A stretch of DNA of 64,000 bases, taken from Gossypium raimondii (lineage: Eukaryota; Streptophyta; Magnoliopsida; Malvales; Malvaceae). Position numbers and translations under genes: made by a program. Location of the stretch: assembly GCF_025698545.1 (NCBI RefSeq), contig NC_068572.1, positions 4,650,001 to 4,714,000 on the forward strand, in the 5' to 3' direction. The notes beneath the pieces were generated by a model. That model was given only the letters and a program-made list of their open reading frames with translations, had not been told where the DNA came from and ran no database searches. Positions 35,688-47,280 of the stretch are shown here, piece by piece (positions within the stretch are counted from its first letter, which is position 1; the number at the start of each line of letters is the position of its first letter).

Positions 35688-36392
35688 CTAATTCGTTGGC
35701 ATCTCGAACCGGCAAATAGGACAGTAATGGCTCTGCTTCAGCCACTTTTCGATGCAATCCCCATGAAAAGTATGAGAACAAGGCATCCGAGAAGCATAGA
35801 ACCCAACCTCGAGCTCCTCCAAGCATATCATGCAATCTTCTTCATCTCCATCTTCTACTCTAACCATGCTTACCATCTCCTTAACCAATGACTCCTTAGC
35901 CGGAACCATACCATAGTTACTGCTTTCAAACTCCAATGCCGATTCAGCCAAAGCTCTTCCCATCGAAACCCCGTCACTGGGAACGTAATCGTGTTCCACG
36001 ACGGAAGCATGTATCACTGATCGTAAGGGCAAGACTTCACGATTAGTTCCTATGCTACGCATCCCACGTACAAAAATATCATAAACGAAGTTGTGATAAG
36101 CAAGGGAGGCCGTGTTGATTCGGAGTCTTCTAAACGCGGGAAATAGAACTTGGTGAAACAGGTGCTGGTTTTCTAGAATGTCGAGCTCGAAACCAAAGGT
36201 TTCTCGTAAGGACATATGGTTGGTGACGGTGGAGATGTCTGCTGAGAAATCATGGTGGACGGATATGAAAACAAAGTCAATGGTTAATTCAATATTGACG
36301 AACTGGGAAGCAATATCATGAGATTGTGAGATGATGTTGTCTTCAAAAGTATGCTGGTGAAAGATATCATACTCGTATGGAGTTGAAGCCAT
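35688..36392 (-). CDS. RING-H2 finger protein, putative E3 ubiquitin ligase
   Basis: An intronless frame of 234 residues from MASTPYEYD to the stop at 35688. An ATG 7 codons upstream (36413) is also in frame, but I prefer the MAST start because it is the usual N-terminus of such small plant proteins. The C-terminal RING-H2 spans about residues 184-228: CMIC, then C-S-H, T-F-H, C and CPIC. Spacing is C-x2-C-x14-C-x1-H-x2-H-x2-C-x10-C-x2-C, with all eight zinc ligands present. The conserved I after the first C and the W in EKWL, which contact E2 enzymes, are present. The first 180 residues have no domain I recognise and no membrane span. The family transfers ubiquitin from E2 to substrates; the substrate here is unknown. 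Confidence 0.85.
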   Translation of the reverse strand: MASTPYEYDIFHQHTFEDNIISQSHDIASQFVNIELTIDFVFISVHHDFSADISTVTNHMSLRETFGFELDILENQHLFHQVLFPAFRRLRINTASLAYHNFVYDIFVRGMRSIGTNREVLPLRSVIHASVVEHDYVPSDGVSMGRALAESALEFESSNYGMVPAKESLVKEMVSMVRVEDGDEEDCMICLEELEVGFYASRMPCSHTFHGDCIEKWLKQSHYCPICRFEMPTN

Positions 36393-36510
36393 TAAGAAAA
36401 ACTGCAGAAACAAGAGAGCTTTAAAGCAACCAGAATAAGTTTCAACTTGAGAAGAAAGAAAGCTTTAAGAAATCAGATTTTTTTGAAGTTTCTTGTTCTC
36501 GTAATACTAT

Positions 36511-36516
36511 TTTATA
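36511..36516 (-). promoter_or_regulatory. Probable TATA box of the RING-H2 gene
   Basis: The minus strand reads TTATAAAATAG about 120 bases before the chosen ATG, a normal plant distance for a TATA box plus a short leader. Confidence 0.5.
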
Positions 36517-36829
36517 AGACGACAAAGGCGGTTTAAAAGTATTTGATTAGAAAGAGGAAATTAACTCCGAATTCTACTAAGAATAGGCAATCTCATTTGT
36601 TAAAGGGCTATATTATAAATATTCCAATTGTTGTAATAGAATTTATAAGAAGTACCTATTATTATTAACTCCGATTTCCACTAAGAATTGGAAACCTATG
36701 AGCCTCTAACTAACAAATAAAAATATTCAGCATGGTAGTTTTAGGAATTCGAGGATTACTCCATACTATGCTATGACTTGTCGTCCCCTAAAATCAGTAG
36801 AATCTTGTTAGCTTGGACGACAGAAATTT

Positions 36830-37021
36830 TTGAAACTACACTTGAGCTTCAATTCCATGGCTGCCTTTCCATTTCCCTACACTTTCTCTCTCACAAAACC
36901 TTCCATTTCAAAGTCATGTAAAGCTTCTAGTTTCACCTACGACCAGGAAAAACACCTCAAACACTTGCAGCTGCAGTGCCCAACATACCCGCTGTGCTCC
37001 TTCAAATTCCCCACCATATAA
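36830..37021 (+). pseudogene. Possible truncated first exon, unknown gene
   Basis: A 63-residue frame whose inner ATG starts MAAFPFPYTFSLTKPSISKS, rich in S, T and hydroxyl/hydrophobic residues like a chloroplast transit peptide. It stops after CSFKFPTI, with no clear donor site. It lies just before a repeat (37137) and the Myb/SANT duplicate. It could be the remnant of a gene cut by these insertions, or chance. I do not recognise it. Confidence 0.2.
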
Positions 37022-37136
37022 GTAAAATAATTATGCTCAAATGATTACAATTAAGAATTAAACTAGAATAACACACTGCATAAGAAAAATTCGAGAAAAA
37101 CCTAATGAAACTTATTTATAGCATACACTTGTTAAG

Positions 37137-37340
37137 ATTGAAGATCACATATTGCATTGCGAATACAGGGAATCGAATCTACATGCTCAAAGATTCAAGG
37201 TCTTTGCCTTAGATAGAAATCTCAATACCTTTTTTAAGGGTATTTGTGAAGTCAAAATAAAATTTAGTCTTTTCGCAACTAACAAAATTTTTAGAAGGAT
37301 CGAAAATAAGTTGTAAATTTCAAGGGATTAATCACACTCG
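37137..37340 (-). repeat. Dispersed repeat, SINE-like, copy 2
   Basis: Shares the GGGAATCGAATCTACATGCT block and further diverged sequence with 26532-26760, in the same orientation. It directly abuts the left end of the Myb/SANT duplicate. Confidence 0.5.
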
Positions 37341-37341
37341 G

Positions 37342-38352
37342 AACAAAGATTGCTCATGAAAAAACTTAGAACAAAGTCATGCGAACTAGTCCGGAGTCCG
37401 GACATATTCATATTCAAACCCGACACTCAGAGTGGACCACCAAACTTAAGACCTAGTAGTATCAAAGAAGAATCATTACCCTTTTTCCTAGCTGAATTAT
37501 CTCCATATATAATACCCAGATCATCGTAGTAAGGAATAGTTTTAACTCTGTAAGGACGCACATCTGGGTTTACCCGTAAATAAGAAAACCCGTAAGATCC
37601 TGCAATGCAAAAAAACCCTCAAAATCATCAAATAAGTAAAGCATTGAACCTTGATATATTCATCCCAGATTTTATTCTCAGCGATCACCATTTGTCGAGT
37701 CGAATCCCAGTTAAAACCCTTCTGATTCAACAGGTTCTTAACAGCTTTGTACAGATTCCTCAGCGTTTTGTGCCGGTTTTTCAGCACATCCATCTCGTAT
37801 TCGAACTTGAACCTCTCGTTGAACGATGAATTCATGTTCATCCATGCCGTTTTGCTGAAAACATGATCATCGAACCTATTACCTTTATTGAGTTGCTCCA
37901 ACATGAGATCGATGAAATATCGATCCATCTCGGGTGTCCATATCGTCCTTGATCGATCGAAATTGCTCTTGGCACGGATACCCATTCTTGAACAACGTAA
38001 AAAGACGAGGCATTATCAGAATTGAAAGGCAAGAATTATGAATCAATGTAAACATTTGGGCATGAAATTAAAGAAAAAAATTAAATTAAAAACGACCCAT
38101 AAAAGAAAAGGTGAAGAAGAGAGAGAGAATGGGATTAGTTGAGTGAAAAATGTATACCTTGGGTTCGAACATGGGAAAATGGAGGGGCAAGAACGCGGGT
38201 TTTCTGCAAGTGTAAGGGTAACGTTTTCCTGGACAGTGCTACGAATGCTTGGCGGCTGGAATTAGATATTAGACGTAAGGAGCGGAGTATCCCAGTTTTG
38301 GAGTTATCCCACTTATCAAGGATAAGAATGTTGATAATTTTTCATAGATTAG
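37342..38352 (-). pseudogene. Partial duplicate of the Myb/SANT-like gene (5' part)
   Basis: It copies 45198-46214: the leader, exon 1 (37650-37985, identical 112 residues starting MGIRAKSNFD) and the region of exon 2. The acceptor before exon 2 is AG in the full gene (45430-45431 CT on plus) but GG here (37574-37575 CC on plus), so normal splicing to exon 2 is lost. Exons 3 and 4 are absent. Reading through gives a 147-residue product that ends in intron sequence (the frame stops at 37542). Similarity is very high up to about 38158 and clearly lower beyond it. It may still give a truncated one-domain protein, but I treat it as a pseudogene. Confidence 0.8.
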
Positions 38353-39173
38353 TTACAGCCAAAATTACAATTGTTCTTTTACAAGCTTTAGGCATTATAT
38401 ATTTTGGAAAATGATATTTTTTATAAAAATTAATATTATTTAGTGTTTATATAAATTTATGTATAATATTTTCTGTAATTTGATAGATTTCTTGAAAACA
38501 TTTTATAAAAATTGTTTTAATGAAACAAACATGTATTTGAGATTTATGATAAAGAGTTTAAAAGTAGCGGTGAATTGATTACAAAGTGATGTTAAAGTGA
38601 AATTATAGTAAAAATGAATCTTCATGATGTTAAGGATTAAATTGTAAACTTTGTAAAATTTATAATTGAAACAAGTGAAGCGATATGCATGAAAAATTGG
38701 CATGTGAACTAATATAATGAATTATTTGATTAAAGTGCTTATACGGTGAAAAATAAATTACATGGAAATAAGGACTAAATTAAAAATTGTAAAAAATTGA
38801 AGTGTGAAACAATTTAATATGTGAATATGAAAATTATGATTAAAGCTTATTGAATGTGCTATGAGATGATGAAATATGCATAAAGTATTGTAAAATGAAA
38901 TTGTGGAAAAATATGAAATTTTTATGATGAGAATGACTAAATTGTTAAACTTGAGAAAATATGGGGTGAAATAATAGAAGTGGAATACATAGATTTTTGA
39001 TATGTGAAACAAGATATTGAGATAAATTATGTGCTTAAAGAATAACAAGAAAGAAAATTGATTTAATATGATGAATTAGTGAATAATAAACTTTTATGGT
39101 AAAAATAGACTAAATTGAAAAGTTATGAAAGTTTATAAGAAAATATTTGATAAGTGAAGAATGTAGTAGAGAA
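38353..39173. repeat. AT-rich degenerate tandem repeat
   Basis: Loose repeats of about 130-150 bp share motifs such as GGACTAAATTAAAAATTG, GTGAAACAATTTAATATG and TTATGATTAAAG (for example near 38630, 38770 and 38935). This is typical LTR interior material, strongly decayed. No gene seen. Confidence 0.4.
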
Positions 39174-39967
39174 TGTAACATTCCGGTGTTTTGATCCGAT
39201 TTTACGGTCGGACATGGGGGTGTTGGCTAAATTAGCCATATATGCCCCCAAAAAAAATTTTATTAGCCAAATAGGTCTTATTTTTAAAAATTTAGAGAAA
39301 GAGACCGATTTTGACGAGAGAGTGTGAAAGCCTATTCAGCTGAACCCTTTATGTATAGGTGGCAAGAAAGTGCACCCAACCCAATACACTTTCCGTTTAA
39401 ATAATATTTTTTTACTTTTTTAATATAATTAATATCTTTGGTTAAATGGTTAAATGTTAATGGTTTGATTCTTTTTCCACTCACATTTGTATTTTTTATT
39501 TTATTTTTTTAAGCTTTTGATTATTTTTAATTAATATTTTTAACATATTAGCTCTCGTAGGTTTAATTTCTCCTCTTCTAAATATATTTATAATTATTTT
39601 AATTAATAAATATATTATTTTCAATTTTTATTTTGAATTCATATTTTTAATTAATATCTCTTTTATTCATAAAATCAAATAATTATTACAAATATCATTA
39701 TTTTTAGTAAATATAATTTTTATATGTGTAATATTTATTTTTCAATACATATCATGAGTGTAGTAAATTTTAATATTATATATTTTTCTATGTATATTTA
39801 AAATATTTCAGATAACAAAATAAGAATAAAATAAAATCTTTATTCACCTCTATGGCAGATACTATACGTCACATTCCAATACGTCAGAAAATTGTAAGTG
39901 GCAGATTATACTACGTTAATCAAATAACTTTACAGCTTTACACCTTAAACTCAGATTCGCCAGACTC
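39174..39967. other. Possible LTR start and AT-rich filler
   Basis: It opens TGTAACATTCCGGTGTTTTG, like an LTR start, but no partner end with matching flanks is found. The rest is AT-rich with no coding sequence. Confidence 0.35.
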
Positions 39968-40715
39968 GAGATGTGACATTCATCCTTCTACAGTCTTGTA
40001 TTATAATTAATTACAGTAATTTCATGCTAATTTTGAAATATTCACACTTAAGTCCCTAAGTTCAAATTTAACAATTTTCACTTTACAAACCAATCTTTTT
40101 TTAAATCTAAGCTCAAAACCTATCAATTGAATATCAGAAATTTCAAGATTCAACAGTGAAAATATTTTTAAACTTAAAAGATTTCGCAAATTGATATATA
40201 AGCAAACTAAATTAAACTTCCAAAACCTCAAAAACATAAAAATTATAAGAAACGGACTAAAAATTGCTTACCAAATCAAGGACCAAAGCGTGAACGTTGG
40301 TAAGGGTTTTCTTTTTCCTACATACGGCCTTTGGAAGAAAAGATGAAAGAGAATTTTTTTTTTCTTTATATACTTAGATTAAATTTAATAAAACTTGGTC
40401 AATTAACTTAGTACTACACATCATTAAGCAAATATAAGTGGATGATGGCATCATCATCCACCATCCAACATTATAAATAGGTTCAATTGTTCAATTGATC
40501 CTTTAACTAATTAAAATTCATAGTGATTATTTTTATCACTTTTATAATTTAGTCCTTATACTTTAATTAACTCTCCGATTGATAAAATTAAAGAACCAAA
40601 ATTTAATTAAACCTTACCTTGTAAATATTAAATATAATAATGTTTACAACTCACTCATCGAACATGGAGTTCTAGAACCATCGTTTTCGATACTACTGAA
40701 AAACAGGCCGTTACA
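39968..40715 (-). repeat. LTR fragment
   Basis: On the minus strand it starts TGTAACGGCCTGTTTTTCAG and shows the usual interior of the LTRs in this window. The far end is undefined. Confidence 0.45.
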
Positions 40716-41131
40716 ATAATAAATTTAGCCTTCCAATGTTTACAAATTCTATCAGTTTGATCCTAATTCTAAAAATTCAATAAATTTAGCCCTCAACCTT
40801 ACACATTCTACCAATTTAATCTTGACTCTAAAAAATTCAAAAAAAATCAAAAAAAATATTTAAAATTTCATTTTACTATAAAAATACATAAGAATTTATA
40901 AAAATTAAATAAATATAAATAATAACTACAAATTTTCTTGTAAGGACTAAATTGAAATTTTTATAAACTACGATGAACTAGAAGTGAAAAATCTGTCGAA
41001 CTGCTCATGTTATGATCTTCTACATCCTAGGTCTTTCCATTTCGTCATCTGACTTATGTTCATCATGTAGCATTCAGACCAAATGACTAAATTACGTCGA
41101 TACTTCCACATATTATGGGTAACATAGGAGA
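40716..41131. repeat. AT-rich repeat related to 48930-49090
   Basis: CTATCAGTTTGATCCTAATTCTAAAAATTCAATAAATTTAGCCC-type sequence is shared with 48940-49090 and with the arms of the fold-back element at 55545-55885. No gene. Confidence 0.5.
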
Positions 41132-41500
41132 CATCTCTTGTAATAGCCCGATTTTAGGCCTAGTCGGAACAGTGGTTTCGGGATCACAAATTCGACGAGG
41201 AAAAATTTATTTTTTATTATATTTTTATAGTCTACAATTTTACGAAATGATTTCGTAAAAATTTCGTTCAAAAATTTTGACGTTTGGGCACTCAATTTAG
41301 CCAAAAGGACTAAATTGTAAAAAATACAAAAGTTGAGTTCTACATCTCTATTTTTCCCCCGATGAATCTTTAGAATTACCACTGGTTAGCTTTTAATTCG
41401 CCTCTGACTATTTTCCAATTAGTATGGAGGGATTAAACTTGAAATTAGATCATGAAAACTACACAGCGTTGTTAATCGGATAAGTACAAAACACACCAAA
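41132..41500 (+). repeat. LTR start fragment
   Basis: It starts TGTAATAGCCCGATTTTAGG and breaks off near 41495. Part of it (CAATTAGTATGGAGGGATTA...) recurs at 49590-49670. The start matches, on the other strand, the end of the LTR at 4872-7690. Confidence 0.55.
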
Positions 41501-41889
41501 ATAACCGAAAAACACCTTGTTGTAATAGCGAGTGGCTGTCATAGAAAGGGTTGATTGTATATGCATATATATCTCAATTACATCCACATAAATATATTTA
41601 TATGTAAATTTTAAAGTTATAAGAATTTAATTTAAGAATTATTAATTTTAAATGTAATTATAGAAAAATTAAAATGGTTAAGATAAAAAATTTAAAAGTT
41701 GGTTTAAAATATTAAAATTTTGTACGAACCGGTACGGGTTGTTAAAGTATTGGTATTGACTGAAACAAGCCAAAACACACCAAAATGACCGAAAAGCACC
41801 GAAATTTTAACCGAAACAAAACATAAACTATTTGATACCAATTTAGAACCGAAATGATAGATACTAGCCGGTATGGTACCGACTACCAA
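41501..41889. other. AT-rich, short direct repeats
   Basis: AACACACCAAAATAACCGAAAAACACC near 41490 and AACACACCAAAATGACCGAAAAGCACC near 41772 frame a non-coding AT-rich core. No gene seen. Confidence 0.4.
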
Positions 41890-42545
41890 CTCCATCTACT
41901 CCCCATATCTTAGCCAGCGCATCGACACACTGGTTTCCTTAAAAGCATGCTTCATTGTGGTTTGTTGGAATTCCCGAAGAAAACAAATGGTTACTTAGAG
42001 ACTTGTTCACAATATTCTTAATAAGACTAATAACATTAGTAGCATTAAGTTGAATTTCCATATTAACAATATCAAGAGATTTTGCAAGATGGAGGGCAGC
42101 CCACAACTCCAGCTCGACACTGATAGCTCTTGGAATAAGTCTCACTGAGCCCCTAACCCAATGTCCCTCATGGCCTCGTAATGAACTCTTAGCTCTATCC
42201 TTGTCCGAGTCCCCCACCGAAGAATCATCGGTATTAAGCTTGTGCCAACCAAGAAACCTACAATGGTGGAGCTTGGCTTTCGTTTAATTGGTGTGGAGAA
42301 AGCATAGAACTCTCGTCTCGTGCTTTAGCCAAAATGGTATCAACTACATTAGCAATGAGAATCAGCAGAAAAAAAACAACAAAATTGCGAGTTAACAAAA
42401 CCTGCCACATAAAGAAACAAAAGACAAATTTGCATGGAAATTTAAGTACTTGCATCCACTTTTTAGAAGTAATATTAATAGAAATCCAATCCTTCCGGTC
42501 CAAATTCCCACAATTATTATGAGGGACTGGTGGGTTATTTTCCAT
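41890..42545 (-). pseudogene. LINE RNase H fragment
   Basis: The minus strand reads SSVGDSDKDRAKSSLRGHEGHWVRGSVRLI and then VELELWAALHLAKSLDI, the RNase H-like end of a plant LINE (conserved E in VELELWA). The part above 42258 is less clear. Stops and a shift are present. Confidence 0.65.
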
Positions 42546-43155
42546 GGAATTTTAAGGATTATTCTAATCAAGATTGCTCAATTATCCTTTAACCAGATCA
42601 TAAGCACTAGAGAGGCTAAATCGGCCATTAGGGGAAGGACCTCAGGTGAGTGTATCCACCTCATTTGTGTAGACGGATGCTAGACTATTAAACAGAGTTA
42701 TTAACAACGGCTGAGACTGGTAAGGGACCATTGTCCCAGCCTTGCCCAACTTGTTCGAAAGTTAAAAGCTCTTCACCTCGATTCAACTAGTTTTCTAATT
42801 GCCCCATATCCACACCAATTCTCATGCCAAAAACTAATGGATGGTGCCAGGAATTAAGTTGCATTACATAAAATAGTTGGGGATAACAACCATGGATGGT
42901 AGCTTGTATAACCCTGAACCCTCAATTACTTATATTCAAAGCCGAATTCATATTCAAATTAAAATATAAGCTTATTTCTATATATACACATATACATCGT
43001 AGCAAATATTTAGACTTTCTCGGCCATTTTCATAAGATTCTTGAAACTTTAGTCTGCCAAATTACTTGCTAACTCTGACTCTACTCACTGAATTTACATT
43101 CACTATGACACATATCTAAACCATTCCATTGAAACTAGACACAACTCGATTAAAC
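42546..43155. other. Spacer downstream of the Myb/SANT gene
   Basis: No coding sequence seen. The part near the gene (43000-43155) may be its 3'UTR. Confidence 0.4.
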
Positions 43156-45843
43156 TCACTGCTGAGGACGAAGCTTCCGTAGCAGCCACTTCTTCCTCAG
43201 TTTAACATCCAATGCCATAAAAGTTTTTGCTTTTATTTCGTCTTCCAGCAAGTCACATGCATCCAATATAAGGTCTTCGTCCATGTCAGGTAGTGCCTGT
43301 ACTGCTCTAATCACATTCTCTATCGGAATGGGGTTGGTGTTCTCGTCATCCTTCTTCTCCGTTAAAGACGAAACCATGCTTGCCATCTCTCGGAGAGCGC
43401 TGGCCATGCCATCATCTTTGCCTCGTGATTTCTTTGTATGTGAAGAATTTAACTTGTTTTCTGGTGGGCGTTTGCACTTCGGGTTAGATCCAGTTGTGTT
43501 TGAATCCCGATGTGCTGGCTCCAGCACATCACCGATTTCATCTTCACCCGAAAAAGATGTTACAGGAGACAAAGAACACTTGGTTGCTTGCCCCAGCTTC
43601 GCATCTTGAACCCCGTTTTCTGGTTCCGTACATTGAAGGGAAAAGCAATCACTTCCAGCAGGATATGGGGAATTGCATATCAAACACAGGTCTTTATAGT
43701 ACGGCACCGGTCGAGTCATGAATTGCCGTGCATCCTTATGTCCCTGCATGTTAGTACATAACAGCTTTATCAAATCCCATATAATGAAACCATTATTATA
43801 ATGATATGCATAAAAAGTCTCTCTATTACTTCTCAAAGGGCTTTTAATAGTATACCAAACAAATCAATGAACAAAATGAAATAAAGGCGGTATTATCTTC
43901 CTCGTAACATCGTTACCCTTAAACTGCACCACTCAAACTCTTCATTTTAATTGAGGAACCGATGTCCAACACATATTCCAATAAAAGTATGGGAAGATGA
44001 CCCTTCAAATACATGAAAAACTTAGATTATGACTCGTGTCACATCCATATCGACATATCAAAACAACATCGATCTAAAGAAATAAAACAACGCCATGAAT
44101 TCTTGATGGTGGATATTAAGTGGCTTCCATGTAGATTATGCATGCATCAGGTATGATTTAACATAACTGAACATCTTATGGATAATATGGCCTAGACTAT
44201 ACGAGCATCGACAGCAGTTCAAGTTTTACATGTAAATACATACCTTGATGTAGTCTTGCCATACACTATCATCAGCAATCACCATTTGACGGTCATCGTC
44301 CCAAGTAAATCCATCCAGTTGAAGAAGATTCTTTATTACATTATATTGTCTTCTTAGAGTTTTATACCGATTCTTTAGTATGTCCACGTCATAATTAAAA
44401 CCGAATTTTGCATTAAATGAAGCAATCATCTCTGTCCATGCCTCCTTGCAAAATACACCATCAATCTGGTTCCCATTCTGCAATTGCTCAAGCATAAGAT
44501 CAATGAAAAACCGGTCCATTGGTGGTTGCCAGTACGTTCTAGTACGACTATATAGTGGGTTTGTTGTTGCATTCAGCGTCATCTCTGTTGTGTCTTCCAC
44601 TTCTTGTCGCAAAGAGATACAATCATCAACCACAACAATTTCATGAACAGCCTCCACAGTTCCTTTATTGGCACATTCTGGTTGAGCAGAAGATCCTGTT
44701 ATATCGTCACCTGAGTGTGATAATGTCTTGGGCAAATTAAAGCCTGGTATCATATTATATCAGCAACATATGAAACCTTCTAACAATGAGATACACCGGA
44801 CTCATGTTACCCGGACTCTTCTGTTCCTAAAATATCCATGTTTAATGCCTGTGTCTGACAAATATTTGGATATAGATACGGTTTATGATCCTCCACATAT
44901 ATGGAAAAGCTTAGAAAATAGAGCATGCTCGTGTTATACACGTATTCATATCCAAGACTCAACCCTGAGTACGGGTAACAAAGCAAAGAATTAGTAGTAT
45001 CAAGGATAGAACTTTTACCCTTTATACCAACTATCCTATCTCGATACATAAAACAAAAATCATTAACGAAAAAACTTAGAAAAGGTCGATGCATATCCGT
45101 ATCTGAAACTCTAAGTTCAAAACCGGACACAGAGTTAGTCGTGTCACGGACAAAATTATAACCCTTTTTTCCAAAATACCCTATCTCCATAAATAAACAC
45201 AAAGATCATTCATGAAAAAACTTAGAACAAAGTCATGCGAACTAGTCCGGAGTCCGGACATATTCATATTCAAACCCGACACTCAGAGTGGACCACCAAA
45301 CTTAAGACCTAGTAGTATCAAAGAAGAATCATTACCCTTTTTCCTAGCTGAATTATCTCCATATATAATACCCAGATCATCGTAGTAAGGAATAGTTTTA
45401 ACTCTGTAAGGACGCACATCTGGGTTTACCTGTAAATAAGAAAACCCGTAAGATCCTGCAATGCAAAAAAAAACCCTCAAAATCATCAAATAAGTAAAGC
45501 ATTGAACCTTGATATATTCATCCCAGATTTTATTCTCGGCAATCACCATTTGTCGAGTCGAATCCCAGTTAAAACCCTTCTGATTCAACAGGTTCTTAAC
45601 AGCTTTGTACAGATTCCTCAGCGTTTTGTGCCGGTTTTTCAGCACATCCATCTCGTATTCGAACTTGAACCTCTCGTTGAACGATGAATTCATGTTCATC
45701 CATGCCGTTTTGCTGAAAACATGATCATCGAACCTATTACCTTTATTGAGTTGCTCCAACATGAGATCGATGAAATATCGATCCATCTCGGGTGTCCATA
45801 TCGTCCTTGATCGATCGAAATTGCTCTTGGCACGGATACCCAT
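43156..45843 (-). CDS. Protein with two Myb/SANT-like DNA-binding domains
   Basis: Four coding exons fit with GT-AG introns and one frame: 45843-45508, 45429-45336, 44743-44244 and 43743-43156. They encode 505 residues. Residues about 14-112 (RTIWTPEMDRYFIDLMLEQ ... VIAENKIWDEYIK) and 210-311 (RTRTYWQPPMDRFFIDLMLE ... DDSVWQDYIK) are two Myb/SANT-like domains (PF12776 type), each with the conserved W, FIDLMLEQ and NRxKTLR. Each is followed by a VNPDVRPYR- or GHKDARQF-type segment with a PYYxDL motif. The C-terminal part has basic KCKRPPENK and KKSRGK (possible nuclear signals) and ends KKWLLRKLRPQQ. The family is plant-specific and presumed nuclear and DNA- or protein-binding; the target is unknown. 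A leader intron is likely (donor near 46020, acceptor just before the ATG). Confidence 0.8.
44808..45330 (-). repeat. Intronic degenerate tandem repeats
   Basis: Intron 2 of the Myb/SANT gene (45335-44744) carries about three degenerate units of 150-200 bp. They share ATCATTCATGAAAAAACTTAG / ATCATTAACGAAAAAACTTAG, GTCCGGACATATTCATATTC-like stretches and TAGTAGTATCAAAG / TTAGTAGTATCAAGG. Each unit resembles the exon-2 end plus donor region. They may be copies of that junction. Confidence 0.6.
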
Positions 45844-46271
45844 TCTTGAACAACGTAAAAAGACGAGGCATTATCAGAATTGAAAGGCAAGAATTATGAA
45901 TCAATGTAAACATTTGGGCATGAAATTAAAGAAAAAAATTAAATTAAAAACGACCCATAAAAGAAAAGGTGAAGAAGAGAGAGAGAGAGAATGGGTTTAG
46001 TTGAGTGAAAAATGTATACCTTGGATTAGACTATGGGAAAATGGAGGGGCAAGAACCTGGGTTTTCTGCAAATGTACGGATAAGGTTTTCCTGGATAGTG
46101 CTGTGAATGCTTGGCGGCTGGAATTAGATAATAGATATGAGGAGCGGAGTATCCCAATTCTTGATTTATCCCAACTTTCAAGGATAAGATCGTTGATCAT
46201 TTTCATAGATTAGGCCTGACAAAGAGCCCAAACGTTTATCAATAAATTCAAGATGCTCCTTATGGTAATGT

Positions 46272-46646
46272 AGATATTAGTTTGGTCACTGAAATTTGTT
46301 TATGTCAATTTTGTTTTTCTCATTTAAAAATTTGAAAATTATAGTCTTGAATTTTTTTTATAATTTTGTTAATGCAATAAATTTTGTGTTAATTATGAAT
46401 TTGTTTAATTTTATATTTAATTTATTAAATATGATTTTATTTGAATTTTAGAGTTGATTTGATAAATTTTAATTGTTAATAATTATGAATATTCATTAAA
46501 TTAACTTTAAACTCGAATTAAGAACTATAAAATTAACATTGTTACATTTAGGTATCAAAATATACGTAACTTTTGTCAATTATGTGTATTAAATTAGACA
46601 AAAAATAACACAAATACTACATTTGAAAAAAGTATCAAACTAATAT
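46272..46646. mobile_element. Probable MITE with inverted ends
   Basis: It starts ATATTAGTTTGGTCAC and ends with ATCAAACTAATAT, which is the inverted form with one mismatch. The interior is AT-rich and non-coding. I could not settle the target duplication. Confidence 0.5.
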
Positions 46647-47280
46647 ACCAAATTAGATATTAAGCCTTCCAAATTTTAAGCAGGAGAGATTCAATCATGT
46701 CATTTCTCGCCATTGACTCTTCCAAACAAATTCTCTCACCCACTTGTCAAAAGAAAATTTTGTCCCACCAAACTAAATTATAAACATTATTTGAGTTTAT
46801 CATCCCTTCCAATTACAAATGAATTACTATTTACATACTATTAATATAATGATGACATAAACCTGTCAATTTTCACTCGAACTTGACGATTTGACTCGAT
46901 CAACCCTATTTTATCAAGAGAAGTCAACAACTTGAATCAAAAGAAGTAACTTGAAGTAACCTAAACTTAAATTAAGTGTTGTTGAGGCATTTTTCTAGAA
47001 GTGTCTAAACCAATAGCTAGACCAATGCCAATTGGTAGTAGCATTGTCTACTTAGAAAAACGGACATGTTTGAGTTGGCAAATTTTTGTAACAAACTTGT
47101 TTTGGTTGTGCTTCTTGCTATTACTTTGGATGACTACCAACCAATCTTTGATATCCAAACTACACATAACAACTTATCTTGGAGATTTGTTTGGATTCAG
47201 ATCGAAGTAATCAACTTCTCATAATTGGTGGATCAGATCGAATCGGGCTAAAGTAGAAAGTATATCCTCATTATTCAAGA
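46647..47280. other. No gene seen
   Basis: AT-rich sequence. A 69-codon frame at 47001-47210 has a hydrophobic stretch, but no similarity I recognise and no gene context. Confidence 0.4.

Noticed and set aside
39174..40715. A complete solo LTR from TGTAAC to GTTACA
   Set aside because: The flanks (GAGAA and ATAAT) do not match, and the two ends face opposite ways, so they likely belong to different LTR fragments.
43283..43761. Plus-strand frames over the Myb/SANT last exon
   Set aside because: They are complements of an exon with good splice structure and domain content on the minus strand.
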